From Paludibacteraceae bacterium (GTDB lineage: Bacteria; Bacteroidota; Bacteroidia; Bacteroidales; Paludibacteraceae), in contig JAKSKX010000019.1 of the NCBI GenBank assembly GCA_024401535.1, forward strand, positions 1 to 43,638: a stretch of DNA of 43,638 nt, in the 5' to 3' direction. The notes beneath the pieces are model-generated. The model was not told the origin of the DNA. It made no database searches and saw nothing but the letters and a program-made list of their open reading frames with translations. Shown in pieces: positions 31,247-40,852 of this stretch. Both the position numbers and the translations under genes were made by a program. The first letter of the stretch is position 1. Each line of letters begins with the position of its first letter.

Positions 31247-33682
31247 CTATTTTACCATAATCTTGTAATTGGCATTCTCAACGTTGACATTATAGATGTC
31301 TGAAGAAAGAGGTGCAAGATTCAAGTATCCATTAGATACCACCTTCTCCATCACTACCCTGCCCAATGCATCACAAACCGTAACCTTGCCGTTGTAAAGG
31401 TTGCCTTCGGAATCGGTAATGAACAAGTCTCCGCTTGTTGGATTCGGATAAGCTGCCTGGCGGTTAGCGTTTACACTAGCCAAATCTGTCGGCACCTTCA
31501 CCTCGATGTAGCCTGTATAAACTGCCTCAGTGTCGGCATCGCTTTCTGTTGTTACTGTCCATGAATACATGCCTCCGACCTTAGGTGTACCGCTGAAATA
31601 GATATTCTTTGAGTTCTTGTCTATTCTGATATCTATTCCTTCCGGAGCGTTTGGCTCCCAAGCGATGTTTACAGTATTGGCTGCATCCCAAGTAAGGAAG
31701 TAGTCTGTAATAGGCTCGTTGACATTTACTGTCTGCTTGCTAGAGCCACCGCCATGCTTTGTCAATGTAGGCTCAGCCATATTGCGAAGACTCTTGTAGT
31801 ACTCGACAGGACTGTAGCCCAAATGAGGTGGCTGGTTGTAGCCGCAATGCTCCCAAGCGACAGCCATGTCGTACGTATGGTCATCCCTTAGCCAAGGCAG
31901 CTTGTATGGGCTTGGCATTGTTGTTGTATAGACAGTTAGGTAGTACTGGCCGTTCAACTCTGTCCAGAACACAGACTCCTCGCGCCAGTCACCCAAAATG
32001 TCTGTCTGCAGGCAAGGATTGTATTTTGTAGCATTGTTTGTGTTCGCACCCCACTGCACCTTTGTGCCGTTCACCATAATGTTGTAGCCGTATGTGTATT
32101 GGCGAGCCCAAGTCTTGTTCACATTGTCCCATTTGTCAACGTGGCCTCTGTCAACGTACTCCTCGAGCAAGTCACCGTCCCAGAATATACGTCCGTTTAT
32201 GGAACTGCTGTTTGTGCTTCCTGTATGCCAGTCCGCAAACTCTACTCCCTTGCAAGTGAACATTTTTGCATTGCTCCACTCAAAGGCTTCAGCTCCATCA
32301 TAAGTGCTGTCACAGTCCATGATAAGTCCTCGACCGGTATCTCCGCCTGTCTGTTTTTTACTCATCAAGACTTTACCAGTAGCTGCATCCAACAAAGCGC
32401 AGTCGTAAATTGATGAAGTCTCCTCAGTAATCATGAAGTATTCCAAACCAGGATTTTCAGGGTTAAACTCACCCAAATGAGTGGCGTCTCCATGTCCCAA
32501 GCCGGTTCTCCATTTCAATTTTCCATCATGGTCAAGACAAGCTGCTCCGACTATGATTTCATCGAAACCGTCGCCATCCACGTCACCGCAAGTCACACTG
32601 TGCGCACCTTCGCCATAGATACCCTGTCCCTGCTTGTCCGAAGTGTGCATCCAGACATTGCCTAAGTTCTTGCCATCCCAAGTATAGGCAGCGGCGTAAG
32701 AATAAGTATAGATGCCTCGTACAGTCACAGCGCAAGGCTTTGCCTTTCCTTTGACATCAAGAACTGCCACACAACCCTTGAGCCAGTTGCCACGATGGCC
32801 GTATGTATTGCCGTCTGTGTTGTTAGGTCTGTCGTCCCAGTCCGACTGAATATTGAATAATGGCCAATAGTCTATTGTTGCCAGCTCTGATCCGGACCTA
32901 CCGTCGAAACATGTAATCCACTCGGGACCGCCGTCTGTAATCACTCCTGAGCTATTGATTGATGAATGGTAAGGATTAGAGCCTGCGGCACTACCTTTGC
33001 TTAGGAAGTTTCCCTTTCCGTCCTTAGTGCCGGGAGCAGTCTTTGTAATCAACTCTCCGTAGCCGTCTCCATCAAAGTCATAGCATAGGAAGGAAAGACG
33101 ACAACCGCTCAAGATGTTCGGTCCAAGGTTTACCCTCCAAACCAATCTTCCGTCCAACTTCAAGCAGTCGAGAATAGGAGGTGCAGTGGCTGCTGCAGTG
33201 GCACCCTCTCCTGCCGACCAAACCATGATGATTTCCTCCTCACCATCGCCGTCCATATCATAGGCAGAGCAGTCGTAAGGATGATAAGTCACTACGGTCT
33301 TGTTCTTGTCCGGAAGCGTATAGTTGCCCGGATGATTAAGCTTTATATGATGGTAAGGATAGGCGTCAGCCTTGATTCCAGACTGAGAGTCTATCACTTC
33401 ACCTGCCTTGTTCAGTACTTCGAGCGAGAAGGTTGAGTTTTCATACTGGTTCATCGGAAGAGTTGTGTTTGTTCTATCCTTTGAAGAGAACACAAGCTTT
33501 CCGTCCGCATACAAATTGTATGTTGTGGTTTTAGGCGAGTCCGTTGCTCGCATTCGCCAGCTGACAAATACGTTCCCATCCTTGCAAGCCCAAAGACCTC
33601 GGTTGGCTTCAGTAGCTTGCGCAGTACCCAAGCCCAAAGTACCCAACAGCAATGTCGAGACAAATTTTGTAATATTTTTCAT
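31247..33682 (-). CDS. rhamnogalacturonan lyase, PL11 family
   Basis: 811 residues from MKNITKFVSTLLLGTLGLGT (signal peptide); an ATG two codons upstream is less likely. PL11 beta-propeller features include NRGLWACKDGNVFVSWRMRA at the N-terminus, calcium-binding loops (YDMDGDGEEEIIMVWS, YDFDGDGYGELITKTAPGT, GDVDGDGFDEIIVGA), GEGAHSVTCGD and DILGDWREESVFW. It cleaves the rhamnogalacturonan-I backbone by beta-elimination. A beta-sandwich (~690-735) and a T9SS type-A-like tail (AYPNPTSGDLFITD...KVTVCDALGRV) follow. It probably acts at the surface or outside the cell with the GH2 and GH43 enzymes nearby. Confidence 0.92.
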   Translation of the reverse strand: MKNITKFVSTLLLGTLGLGTAQATEANRGLWACKDGNVFVSWRMRATDSPKTTTYNLYADGKLVFSSKDRTNTTLPMNQYENSTFSLEVLNKAGEVIDSQSGIKADAYPYHHIKLNHPGNYTLPDKNKTVVTYHPYDCSAYDMDGDGEEEIIMVWSAGEGATAAATAPPILDCLKLDGRLVWRVNLGPNILSGCRLSFLCYDFDGDGYGELITKTAPGTKDGKGNFLSKGSAAGSNPYHSSINSSGVITDGGPEWITCFDGRSGSELATIDYWPLFNIQSDWDDRPNNTDGNTYGHRGNWLKGCVAVLDVKGKAKPCAVTVRGIYTYSYAAAYTWDGKNLGNVWMHTSDKQGQGIYGEGAHSVTCGDVDGDGFDEIIVGAACLDHDGKLKWRTGLGHGDATHLGEFNPENPGLEYFMITEETSSIYDCALLDAATGKVLMSKKQTGGDTGRGLIMDCDSTYDGAEAFEWSNAKMFTCKGVEFADWHTGSTNSSSINGRIFWDGDLLEEYVDRGHVDKWDNVNKTWARQYTYGYNIMVNGTKVQWGANTNNATKYNPCLQTDILGDWREESVFWTELNGQYYLTVYTTTMPSPYKLPWLRDDHTYDMAVAWEHCGYNQPPHLGYSPVEYYKSLRNMAEPTLTKHGGGSSKQTVNVNEPITDYFLTWDAANTVNIAWEPNAPEGIDIRIDKNSKNIYFSGTPKVGGMYSWTVTTESDADTEAVYTGYIEVKVPTDLASVNANRQAAYPNPTSGDLFITDSEGNLYNGKVTVCDALGRVVMEKVVSNGYLNLAPLSSDIYNVNVENANYKIMVK

Positions 33683-33714
33683 GTGCATTAAATTTTCATT
33701 AGATTCAGATATGG

Positions 33715-33722
33715 CAAATGTA
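33715..33722 (-). promoter_or_regulatory. promoter -7 element of the PL11 gene
   Basis: TACATTTG on the minus strand, 33 bp before the ATG at 33682. Confidence 0.5.
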
Positions 33723-33787
33723 TAAAAGATTGCTTAAAAATATTTCGAATATCCAAGAATTTCTTGATATGTTACAAATGTCATTGC

Positions 33788-33870
33788 TGTTTGGGAAAAA
33801 TCCGACAATAATTGGGGCCGTTGCTTCCCAAACAAAAGAAGAGCCATTGGATTTTGTCCAATGGCTCTTC
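33788..33870. terminator. double hairpin between convergent/tandem units
   Basis: GAAGAGCCATTGGA (33838-33851) pairs perfectly with TCCAATGGCTCTTC (33857-33870) and serves as terminator of the 33894-36377 gene. Next to it TGTTTGGGAA (33788-33797) pairs with TTCCCAAACA (33825-33834) around a 27-nt loop. Confidence 0.8.
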
Positions 33871-33893
33871 AATTATTGCTATTAATTGTTTTT

Positions 33894-36377
33894 TTACTTT
33901 ACTATGACCTTAGTCGATTGGTTACCGTCACTCACCACATATACACCTTTTGAAGCGGTTATCTCAGCGTTACCGTTACCATCAGCAACTGCCGATTTCA
34001 CTTCTTTGCCGTTCATGTCAAAAATTTGAATCATGGCATGCTGTTGTGCATTGGCAATGTGGATGGTGCCGTTGTCTGTGTAAAGCAATAAAGCATCGTT
34101 AGCGGTAGTTGACACTCCAGTTGGTTCTCTCATAGAAACAGCTCTAACACACTGACCCAGATAGCGGACGTGGTCCCAATATTGGGGTCTGAAATCGTAG
34201 ATGTAAAAATCATTACTATAATAAGTTGTACCACTAGATACCTCAGAGGACCAGTAGTATCCGTAACTGTCAGCTTCCTCCAATACATTGCCATTATATC
34301 TTCCTGTCACAGGTAAAAAGATATTCGCATCAGTTTCTTCAGAAGTTCCCAAGTAACCAGAAACACCTGTTCCATTATAGTCATCATACCATTTCCAGCT
34401 ACATCTGTCAACCAACTCTATGGTTTCTTCACGTGTAGGCATTCTCCAGTCACTACCCCAATTTTTAGATGCAGCGTCGTCTTCCGGCTCCAAAATAGAC
34501 TTGTTGTCCAAGGTACCGTATGATCCGTCTATACAATACTTGGTCATATTATAGAAGTTGCCATTGCACCACTTGTAGGTTGCCCAGCTGTAATCCTTTT
34601 TAGGTTTTGTTTCGCCCCATGCGAAGTAATCGCCAGTTTCTGTTGGCTTGGTTGCACCAACATTATAGGTTGCCCATTTTATTCCACTTGGCAAACCAAG
34701 ATCCACATAAGTGTATTTGCCAATCACTCCACTTATAGTCGGCTCATAATTAGCAGGGAGTTTCCTATATATGGCGCGAGTGTACATATCTTTTGTCACA
34801 TTTACAAAAGAGGAATCGGTCCAGCCAATAAATTCGTAGCCCTTTACATTTGGAACGGAAACAGGAGTTGCAGATTTTCCCGCCTCCACATATTGAGTCT
34901 CGATTATACCACCTTCCCCATAAAAAATTACAGAGTACGTTTTTAGTCCCGATACCGCACGAATTTTCATATTGGAGCAGCGGTATAAATAAAGGAACTG
35001 GGAATAAGACTTATTTGAGAAAACATTCACAACATCATTGTGAGTTGTATCGAGTTCTGACTGTGAATAATAGGCTTCTGGTAAAAAGATTTGGTTGCCA
35101 TTGGTTAAAGATGTTCCTATTCTTCCCGCAACACCGGTATTTGCATAGTCTCTAGTCCAAGACCAAGAACAACCACTATATAGTTCTATTAGTTCTTTTG
35201 CCCTAGGCGACCTCCAATCAGGCCCCCAGTTCACAGAGGCAGCATCGTCTTCCTCATCTAGTTGTAACTTATAGTCAATTGTACCGTAGCTATTGGAAGT
35301 TATATATTTAGTAATATGGTAGTTTCCTTCAGCATCTAAAGTATCCCATTTATAGGTTTCCCAGCTGTATTTTTCCTTTGATTCGGTTTCTCCCCATGCA
35401 AAACTATCACCAGATTCAGCTGGGTTTGTTGCTCCCACGTTGTAAGTCGCCCATTTAATGCCGCTTGGCAATCCAAGGTCAACATAGTCATAACCTGCGA
35501 CCTGACCACTGACTCTGATATTATTGTATTGAGCATATACATTTATGTCTTTTGAGACTTTAGTGAATGTAGAGTCACTCCAACCGACGAACCTATATCC
35601 TTCTAATGACGGTGCAACAGGTGCTTTTGCAGACTTCCATTCATCAACAATCTGACTGCCTATCAAAACACTGTCCATTGTATAGAACGAGACAACGTAT
35701 TTTTCTATCTCTTTCGCTTTAGTTGCGACTGCACGAACTGGATTACCCACAAAGCGGTCGGTAAGGGAAGTAATGACACTGCCATTATAATAAGCGAATG
35801 CTAACGGTTTATCAAAAAAATCGCTGAACGAAGACAGCCAGTAATTAAAGCCTATTACATAGGAGTTTTCGTAATAAGAGCCTGCTTTCGGCAGAAATAT
35901 TGTAGCTCCATTATTTTTTGAAATACCAACGAGCCCCTCTACACCGCTTCCATTAAAGTTTTTAGTCCATTCCCATGTGCAGACTTCTTTCAGTTTGTTC
36001 AAATCTGTTTCAGTCGGCATCCTCCATTCACTTCCCCATTTTGCTGTTACTGCATCATCCTCCGCATCCAACACTAGTTTTTTGTTTGCAGACGTATATT
36101 TGGTGAATGTTTTGCCATCGTCCTTTGTCCACTTATAGGTGCTCCAGCTATAGTCCTCCTTTGTCTCTGTCTCGCCCCATGCGAAATAGTCTCCGTACTC
36201 CTCTGGCTTGGTTGCTCCCACGTTGTATGTAGCCCAAAGCGTTCCGTCTGGAAGACCAAGATCCACATAGTCGTGTCCGGCGATTTGTCCGCTGACAAAC
36301 TGATTGTCCTGTGCAAAAGATATGCTACCGATCAAAATCTGGGTTGCAGTAAAAACGAATTGTTTTAGATATCTCAT
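33894..36377 (-). CDS. secreted triple-repeat FISUMP-like protein with InlB B-like linkers
   Basis: 827 residues. Signal peptide ending ISFAQ. Three ~190-residue domains start HDYVDLGLPDGTLWATYNVG (~34), YDYVDLGLPSGIKWATYNVG (~300) and YTYVDLGLPSGIKWATYNVG (~560). Each is followed by GDYFAWGET, YKW, a DDAA(S)xxWGxxWRxP block and a final AVS/AVA, as in FISUMP-type surface domains of Bacteroidota. Two linkers (~235-290 and ~490-545; GYRFVGWSDSTFTKVSKDIN, GYEFIGWTDSSFVNVTKDMY) are Listeria-Bacteroides/InlB B-like repeats. A C-terminal sorting-like domain (IQIFDMNGKEVKSA) ends the chain. It is probably a surface adhesin or glycan-binding protein. Confidence 0.8.
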   Translation of the reverse strand: MRYLKQFVFTATQILIGSISFAQDNQFVSGQIAGHDYVDLGLPDGTLWATYNVGATKPEEYGDYFAWGETETKEDYSWSTYKWTKDDGKTFTKYTSANKKLVLDAEDDAVTAKWGSEWRMPTETDLNKLKEVCTWEWTKNFNGSGVEGLVGISKNNGATIFLPKAGSYYENSYVIGFNYWLSSFSDFFDKPLAFAYYNGSVITSLTDRFVGNPVRAVATKAKEIEKYVVSFYTMDSVLIGSQIVDEWKSAKAPVAPSLEGYRFVGWSDSTFTKVSKDINVYAQYNNIRVSGQVAGYDYVDLGLPSGIKWATYNVGATNPAESGDSFAWGETESKEKYSWETYKWDTLDAEGNYHITKYITSNSYGTIDYKLQLDEEDDAASVNWGPDWRSPRAKELIELYSGCSWSWTRDYANTGVAGRIGTSLTNGNQIFLPEAYYSQSELDTTHNDVVNVFSNKSYSQFLYLYRCSNMKIRAVSGLKTYSVIFYGEGGIIETQYVEAGKSATPVSVPNVKGYEFIGWTDSSFVNVTKDMYTRAIYRKLPANYEPTISGVIGKYTYVDLGLPSGIKWATYNVGATKPTETGDYFAWGETKPKKDYSWATYKWCNGNFYNMTKYCIDGSYGTLDNKSILEPEDDAASKNWGSDWRMPTREETIELVDRCSWKWYDDYNGTGVSGYLGTSEETDANIFLPVTGRYNGNVLEEADSYGYYWSSEVSSGTTYYSNDFYIYDFRPQYWDHVRYLGQCVRAVSMREPTGVSTTANDALLLYTDNGTIHIANAQQHAMIQIFDMNGKEVKSAVADGNGNAEITASKGVYVVSDGNQSTKVIVK

Positions 36378-36418
36378 AATCGCATTATTTCTATAAGTTT
36401 GTTTAACTGAATGACTCG

Positions 36419-36426
36419 CAAAAGTA
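36419..36426 (-). promoter_or_regulatory. promoter -7 element of the FISUMP-like gene
   Basis: TACTTTTG on the minus strand about 40 bp before the ATG at 36377. The gap 36427-36871 holds no convincing gene or RNA. Confidence 0.5.
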
Positions 36427-36871
36427 AACAGAAAAAGCGAGAAATAATTGCAAAAGCAAAAATTTTTGCAAATTCACATATTTATTTTATGTGATTACAC
36501 ACTCGTTGTCCAAATCGTATATATACATTAACTTCACCCTATCAGAAATGGCAAGATGGTGTTGATGACAAAAGAAGCACCGACAAATGGACCAATGAAA
36601 ACCTACGGAATAGGCTTTCCATATACATCTTTTCTTACATTGCAAGGGTACTGCTTTTTCTAATGGTAACTAACTAAATATCTGTTTGTTTAATATCAAT
36701 ACCCCAGACCTCTACCCTTGCGGTTCGTGTTACCAGGAACAAGTTATTAGTTGCTAAAGCATTCTGTCAATTTCAAGTACTGTTGGGAAAACACAAGAAC
36801 ATATTTTGAATCGCATGGATTTTTAGATTCAACTAAACCATAAAAAGATACGTATTTTTGAAGAAAAAATA

Positions 36872-36879
36872 TAACTTTG
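36872..36879 (+). promoter_or_regulatory. promoter -7 element of the type I RM operon
   Basis: TAACTTTG matches TAnnTTTG, 17 bp before the hsdM ATG at 36897. Confidence 0.55.
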
Positions 36880-36896
36880 TAAAAAATACGAGATTT

Positions 36897-38786
36897 ATGG
36901 CAGACAACAAGATAAATATCCGTAAACTTGAAGCTGACCTGTGGGAGTCGGCAGACCTTCTTCGTGCAGGTAGTAAACTGACTTCGAGCCAATACTGTAT
37001 GCCTGTATTAGCCTTGCTTTTTCTGAGATACGCTTATAGCCGTTTCAAGACAGTAGAGGCAGAATTGCTGAAGAATCGTCCAAGTCGTGGTGGTCGTGTG
37101 ATGCCTGTTGAACCAAGTGACTTTGCTGCAAAGAGTGCGCTCTATCTGCCTCGTGAAGCTCAGTTTGACTATCTGGTAAATCTCTCCGATGATAAACCTT
37201 TGGGTGAAGTTGTAAATCATGCCATGACGCTTGTTGAGGAACAAAGCGAGCAGTTGACAGGTATTCTGCCAAAGTCATACACCATGTTCAGCGATGAGCT
37301 GTTGCGTGAGCTACTTCGTATTTTCAACAATAGGACACTCGACGAAATCGGGGGCGATGTCATTGGTCGCATCTATGAGTATTTCCTTTCAAAATTTGCC
37401 AAGGCAGTGGCTTCTGACGATGGTGTGTTCTTCACGCCAAAGTCCCTGGTCAAGATGCTTGTCAATGTACTTGAACCCAAACATGGTGTAATGCTCGACC
37501 CCGCCTGCGGTTCCGGTGGTATGTTCGTGCAAACAGGCGACTTCGTTAATGCAGGCGGTATGAATGCCAATACCCAGATGACTTTCTATGGTCAGGAAAA
37601 GGTCGAGTACAATGCCCAGCTCTGCCTGATGAACATGGCTGTTCATGGTTTGAACGGACGTATCGTCAGTGGTGACGAGGCCAATTCCTTCTATCATGAT
37701 GCACATAACCTTGCAGGCAGGTGTGACTATGTGATGGCTAATCCGCCCTTCAATGTGGATAAGGTCAAGTCGGAGTCAGCGTCTGCCGCCGGTCGTCTGC
37801 CTTTCGGTCTGCCTGGTGTCAATACCAAGACAAAGGAGATTGGTAATGCCAACTATCTCTGGATTTCCTATTTCTATGCCTACCTGAATGACCATGGCCG
37901 TGCAGGTTTCGTTATGGCATCATCAGCTACAGATAGTGCCAACAAGGACCGTGATATCCGTGAGCAGTTGGTCAAAACGGGTGATGTGGATGTGATGATG
38001 AGCGTGGGCAACAACTTTTTCTATACCCTCTCCCTACCCTGCTCGCTGTGGTTTTTCGACAAGGGAAAGCATAACCGCATCAAGGACAAAGTTTTGTTCA
38101 TCGACGCAAGAAACTATTATACCGTAGTCGATAGAACTCTTAACGAATGGAGTGAATGGCAGTTAAATAACCTTCAAGCCATCGTTTATTTGTATCGTGG
38201 GGAGACAGAGAAATATTCTCTACTCATAAAAAAATATGGTGAGGCGATAGAAAATGCTATTGCAACTATACATGAATATGGATGCGAGTTAATGCCTCTG
38301 TTCAGCAGAGATTCCGCAGAGGTGATATTGAATAATATTCCTCTCTCCTCAGAAATTGATTACGACAAGGCGACAGAGCGATTGCGCTCTACTCTTGACC
38401 TTACCAAAAAGGCTCTGAAATACGAGGAAGAGGAACAAGGCAAGAAGAATAAAAAACAGCGAGAGGCGGCAATGTCCGTTGTCGTTGATGCCATTAACGA
38501 TGCTGTCACATTGATTTCTGACCGCCAATGGCTTGTTGACAAATTCGGAACAGAAGGCAACTATCGGGACATACTCGGCCTCTGCAAGATTGCAACAATA
38601 AATGAAATCAGCGAAAAGAACTATAGCCTTACCCCTGGTGCATACGTGGGTGTCGCTGAAGTTGAGGACGACGGCGTTGACTTCCACGAGCGCATGAACG
38701 AGATTCACACCGAACTCGCCTCGCTCAACAAAGAGGCAAACGAGCTGATGAGCGAGATAATGAAGGAATGGGAGGGGTTGAGATGA
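36897..38786 (+). CDS. hsdM: type I restriction-modification DNA methyltransferase subunit
   Basis: 629 residues from MADNKINIRKLEADLWESAD; an upstream in-frame frame exists, but its start would overlap the promoter. It has an HsdM N-terminal helical domain (~1-150) and an N6-adenine methyltransferase core with the SAM motif DPACGSGGMF (~200) and catalytic NPPF (~281). A longer C-terminal region carries coiled coils (ALKYEEEEQGKKNKKQREAA). It methylates adenines together with HsdS and forms the restriction complex with HsdR. Its TGA overlaps the hsdS ATG. Confidence 0.95.
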   Translation: MADNKINIRKLEADLWESADLLRAGSKLTSSQYCMPVLALLFLRYAYSRFKTVEAELLKNRPSRGGRVMPVEPSDFAAKSALYLPREAQFDYLVNLSDDKPLGEVVNHAMTLVEEQSEQLTGILPKSYTMFSDELLRELLRIFNNRTLDEIGGDVIGRIYEYFLSKFAKAVASDDGVFFTPKSLVKMLVNVLEPKHGVMLDPACGSGGMFVQTGDFVNAGGMNANTQMTFYGQEKVEYNAQLCLMNMAVHGLNGRIVSGDEANSFYHDAHNLAGRCDYVMANPPFNVDKVKSESASAAGRLPFGLPGVNTKTKEIGNANYLWISYFYAYLNDHGRAGFVMASSATDSANKDRDIREQLVKTGDVDVMMSVGNNFFYTLSLPCSLWFFDKGKHNRIKDKVLFIDARNYYTVVDRTLNEWSEWQLNNLQAIVYLYRGETEKYSLLIKKYGEAIENAIATIHEYGCELMPLFSRDSAEVILNNIPLSSEIDYDKATERLRSTLDLTKKALKYEEEEQGKKNKKQREAAMSVVVDAINDAVTLISDRQWLVDKFGTEGNYRDILGLCKIATINEISEKNYSLTPGAYVGVAEVEDDGVDFHERMNEIHTELASLNKEANELMSEIMKEWEGLR

Positions 38787-39940
38787 GTGAGTGGAAGAAA
38801 GTGAAGTTGGGGGAAATTTGCACCATAAAGACAGGTAAGCTGGATTCAAATGCTGCTGTAGAGAATGGCATCTACCCATTTTTCACATGTGATCCCAAGA
38901 CTTTAGCTATTAATACTTGGGCATACGATACCGAAGCTATTTTGCTCGCAGGAAATAATGCGAGTGGCAATTATACAGCTAAATATTATTGTGGAAAATT
39001 CAATGCATATCAAAGAACATACATTATTGAATCATTAGATGAGAATGTTGCTAATGTTAGGTATCTTACGTATGCAATGAATCAGCAATTACAATTACTA
39101 AAAATAATGTCTTCAGGTTCTACTACAAAATTTATTACCATGAAGATGTTAAGTCCATTAGTTATCCCCCTTCCTCCACTCGCCACCCAGCACCGCATAG
39201 CGACCATCCTCTCTCGCTACGACTCATTGATAGAGAATTATCAGAAGCAGATAAAGCTATTGGAGGAAGCTGCTCAGCGACTCTACAAGGAATGGTTCAT
39301 CGACCTCCACTTCCCCGGACACGAAAAATCCAACATCATTGATGGTGTGCCTGAGGGATGGGAGAAAAAAAAGATTGGAGATGTCTGCCAAACGGTAGGA
39401 GGTGGAACGCCTTCAACAAAAGTGGCAGAATACTACGATAATGGTAACATCAAATGGGTCACACCCACAGATATTACAAGAAGCAACTGCTTGTGCCTTT
39501 TTGATACAGATAAGAGAATAACAGAAGAGGGGCTTGCTCATAGCTCAGCGAAGATGCTTCCATCAGAAACTATTCTTATGACGAGCCGTGCGAGTGTTGG
39601 TTATTTTGGCATCTATGATTGTGAAGTGTGTACTAATCAGGGATTTATTTCATGTATTCCTAATGAAAAGTCTTATCAGATGTATCTGCTTTACAATCTC
39701 ATGAACAGAGTTGAAGAAATACGACAAAAGGCTGGCGGTTCAACATATTTGGAGATAAGCAAGAGTGTGTTTAGAAACTTTGATGTAGTGCTTCCTAGCA
39801 GTGTGATTTTAGAGGCATTTCAAGAACAAACGCACAAAATGCTTGATAGCATGAGGTTGCTAGCAAAACAACTCCGCCTCCTAACCGAGGCCCGTGACCG
39901 CTTGCTTCCAAAGTTGATGAGTGGGGAGATAGAGGTGTAA
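38783..39940 (+). CDS. hsdS: type I restriction specificity subunit
   Basis: 385 residues from MSEWKKVKLGEICTIKTGKL, coupled to hsdM by ATGA. Two target-recognition domains (~1-130 and ~195-330) are each followed by conserved helices (IPLPPLATQHRIATILSRYD, SLIENYQKQIKLLEEAAQRL, and EQTHKMLDSMRLLAKQLRLL). It reads the bipartite DNA target. Both TRDs look intact. No second hsdS or inverted repeats for phase variation appear within the window. Confidence 0.93.
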   Translation: MSEWKKVKLGEICTIKTGKLDSNAAVENGIYPFFTCDPKTLAINTWAYDTEAILLAGNNASGNYTAKYYCGKFNAYQRTYIIESLDENVANVRYLTYAMNQQLQLLKIMSSGSTTKFITMKMLSPLVIPLPPLATQHRIATILSRYDSLIENYQKQIKLLEEAAQRLYKEWFIDLHFPGHEKSNIIDGVPEGWEKKKIGDVCQTVGGGTPSTKVAEYYDNGNIKWVTPTDITRSNCLCLFDTDKRITEEGLAHSSAKMLPSETILMTSRASVGYFGIYDCEVCTNQGFISCIPNEKSYQMYLLYNLMNRVEEIRQKAGGSTYLEISKSVFRNFDVVLPSSVILEAFQEQTHKMLDSMRLLAKQLRLLTEARDRLLPKLMSGEIEV

Positions 39941-39953
39941 AACTAAGAAGAAT

Positions 39954-40847
39954 ATGGCAAAAGATAAAGACCCCCAGAAAGTATCCATACGCTTTTATAA
40001 CGACCGTGAAGTGAGAGCGGTGTGGAGCGAAGAGAAGAATGAATGGTTCTTCTCTGTGCTCGATGTGATTGGTGCCATCAACGAGCAGGACGATTATGCC
40101 AAGACTCGCAACTACTGGAAGTATCTGAAAACAAAGTTGAAGAAGGATGGCAGTGAGTTGGTTAGTGTCACTACCCAGCTGAAACTTAAAGCTGCCGATG
40201 GCAAGAAGTATAACACCGATGTGCTTGATGCAGAAGGCGTATCAATGCTTGCCAAATCAATACCGAACCATAAGGCAATGGCTTTTCTCGATTGGCTCAC
40301 CTATAGCGACAATACCATTGACGGACAAAGTCGTAAGAAGGCATACACCTTATTTGAGAGCAACCTGCTTGAAAACATCCCCGAAGGAACCGTCAAAGGC
40401 CTGCAGCAGATCCATTCTTACCTGTTCGGTGGACTCTATGAATTTGCCGGTAAGATTCGCACCAAGACCATCTCGAAGGGTGGTTTTACCTTCTGTCTGG
40501 CTCAATATCTCGACTCACAGCTGCAGATAATAGAGCGTATGCCGGAGACAACATTCGACGAGATAATGGATAAGTATGTGGAGATGAATATGGCGCATCC
40601 CTTCATGGAAGGCAATGGCCGTAGCACCCGCATCTGGCTCGACCTGATGCTGAAAGCACGGTTAAGCAAATGTGTTGACTGGAGTCGGATAAACAAGAAC
40701 GATTATCTGGAAGCTATGACACTGAGTGTTGCTGATGCCTGTCGCATTAAGTCGCTCATAGAAGCGGCATTAACCGATGACATCACCAGTCGCGAGATTT
40801 TTATGAAGGGTATTGATTACTCTTATTATTATGAACAAGAAGATTAA
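39954..40847 (+). CDS. Fic protein with BRO-like N-terminal domain
   Basis: 297 residues, cytosolic. The N-terminal ~105 residues (IRFYNDREVRAVWSEEKNEW, DVLDAEGVSMLAKSIPN) resemble the BRO-N/RhuM-type DNA-binding module. The C-terminal Fic domain has the full active motif HPFMEGNGRSTR (~213), with catalytic His and anion-binding Gly/Asn/Gly/Arg. Fic enzymes transfer AMP or related groups to proteins. I see no S/TxxxE(G/N) inhibitory helix that I could call with confidence. It lies 13 bp after hsdS and 5 bp before hsdR, so it belongs to the operon, possibly as a guard or toxin linked to restriction. Confidence 0.88.
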   Translation: MAKDKDPQKVSIRFYNDREVRAVWSEEKNEWFFSVLDVIGAINEQDDYAKTRNYWKYLKTKLKKDGSELVSVTTQLKLKAADGKKYNTDVLDAEGVSMLAKSIPNHKAMAFLDWLTYSDNTIDGQSRKKAYTLFESNLLENIPEGTVKGLQQIHSYLFGGLYEFAGKIRTKTISKGGFTFCLAQYLDSQLQIIERMPETTFDEIMDKYVEMNMAHPFMEGNGRSTRIWLDLMLKARLSKCVDWSRINKNDYLEAMTLSVADACRIKSLIEAALTDDITSREIFMKGIDYSYYYEQED

Positions 40848-40852
40848 CCATT

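Noticed and set aside
36427-36871. 36-aa frame starting near 36558
   Set aside because: Poor start context, no family resemblance, and length within chance expectation.
38783-39940. Phase-variable hsdS shufflon
   Set aside because: Only one hsdS, no invertase and no silent TRD cassettes inside the window; the region beyond the right edge is not visible.
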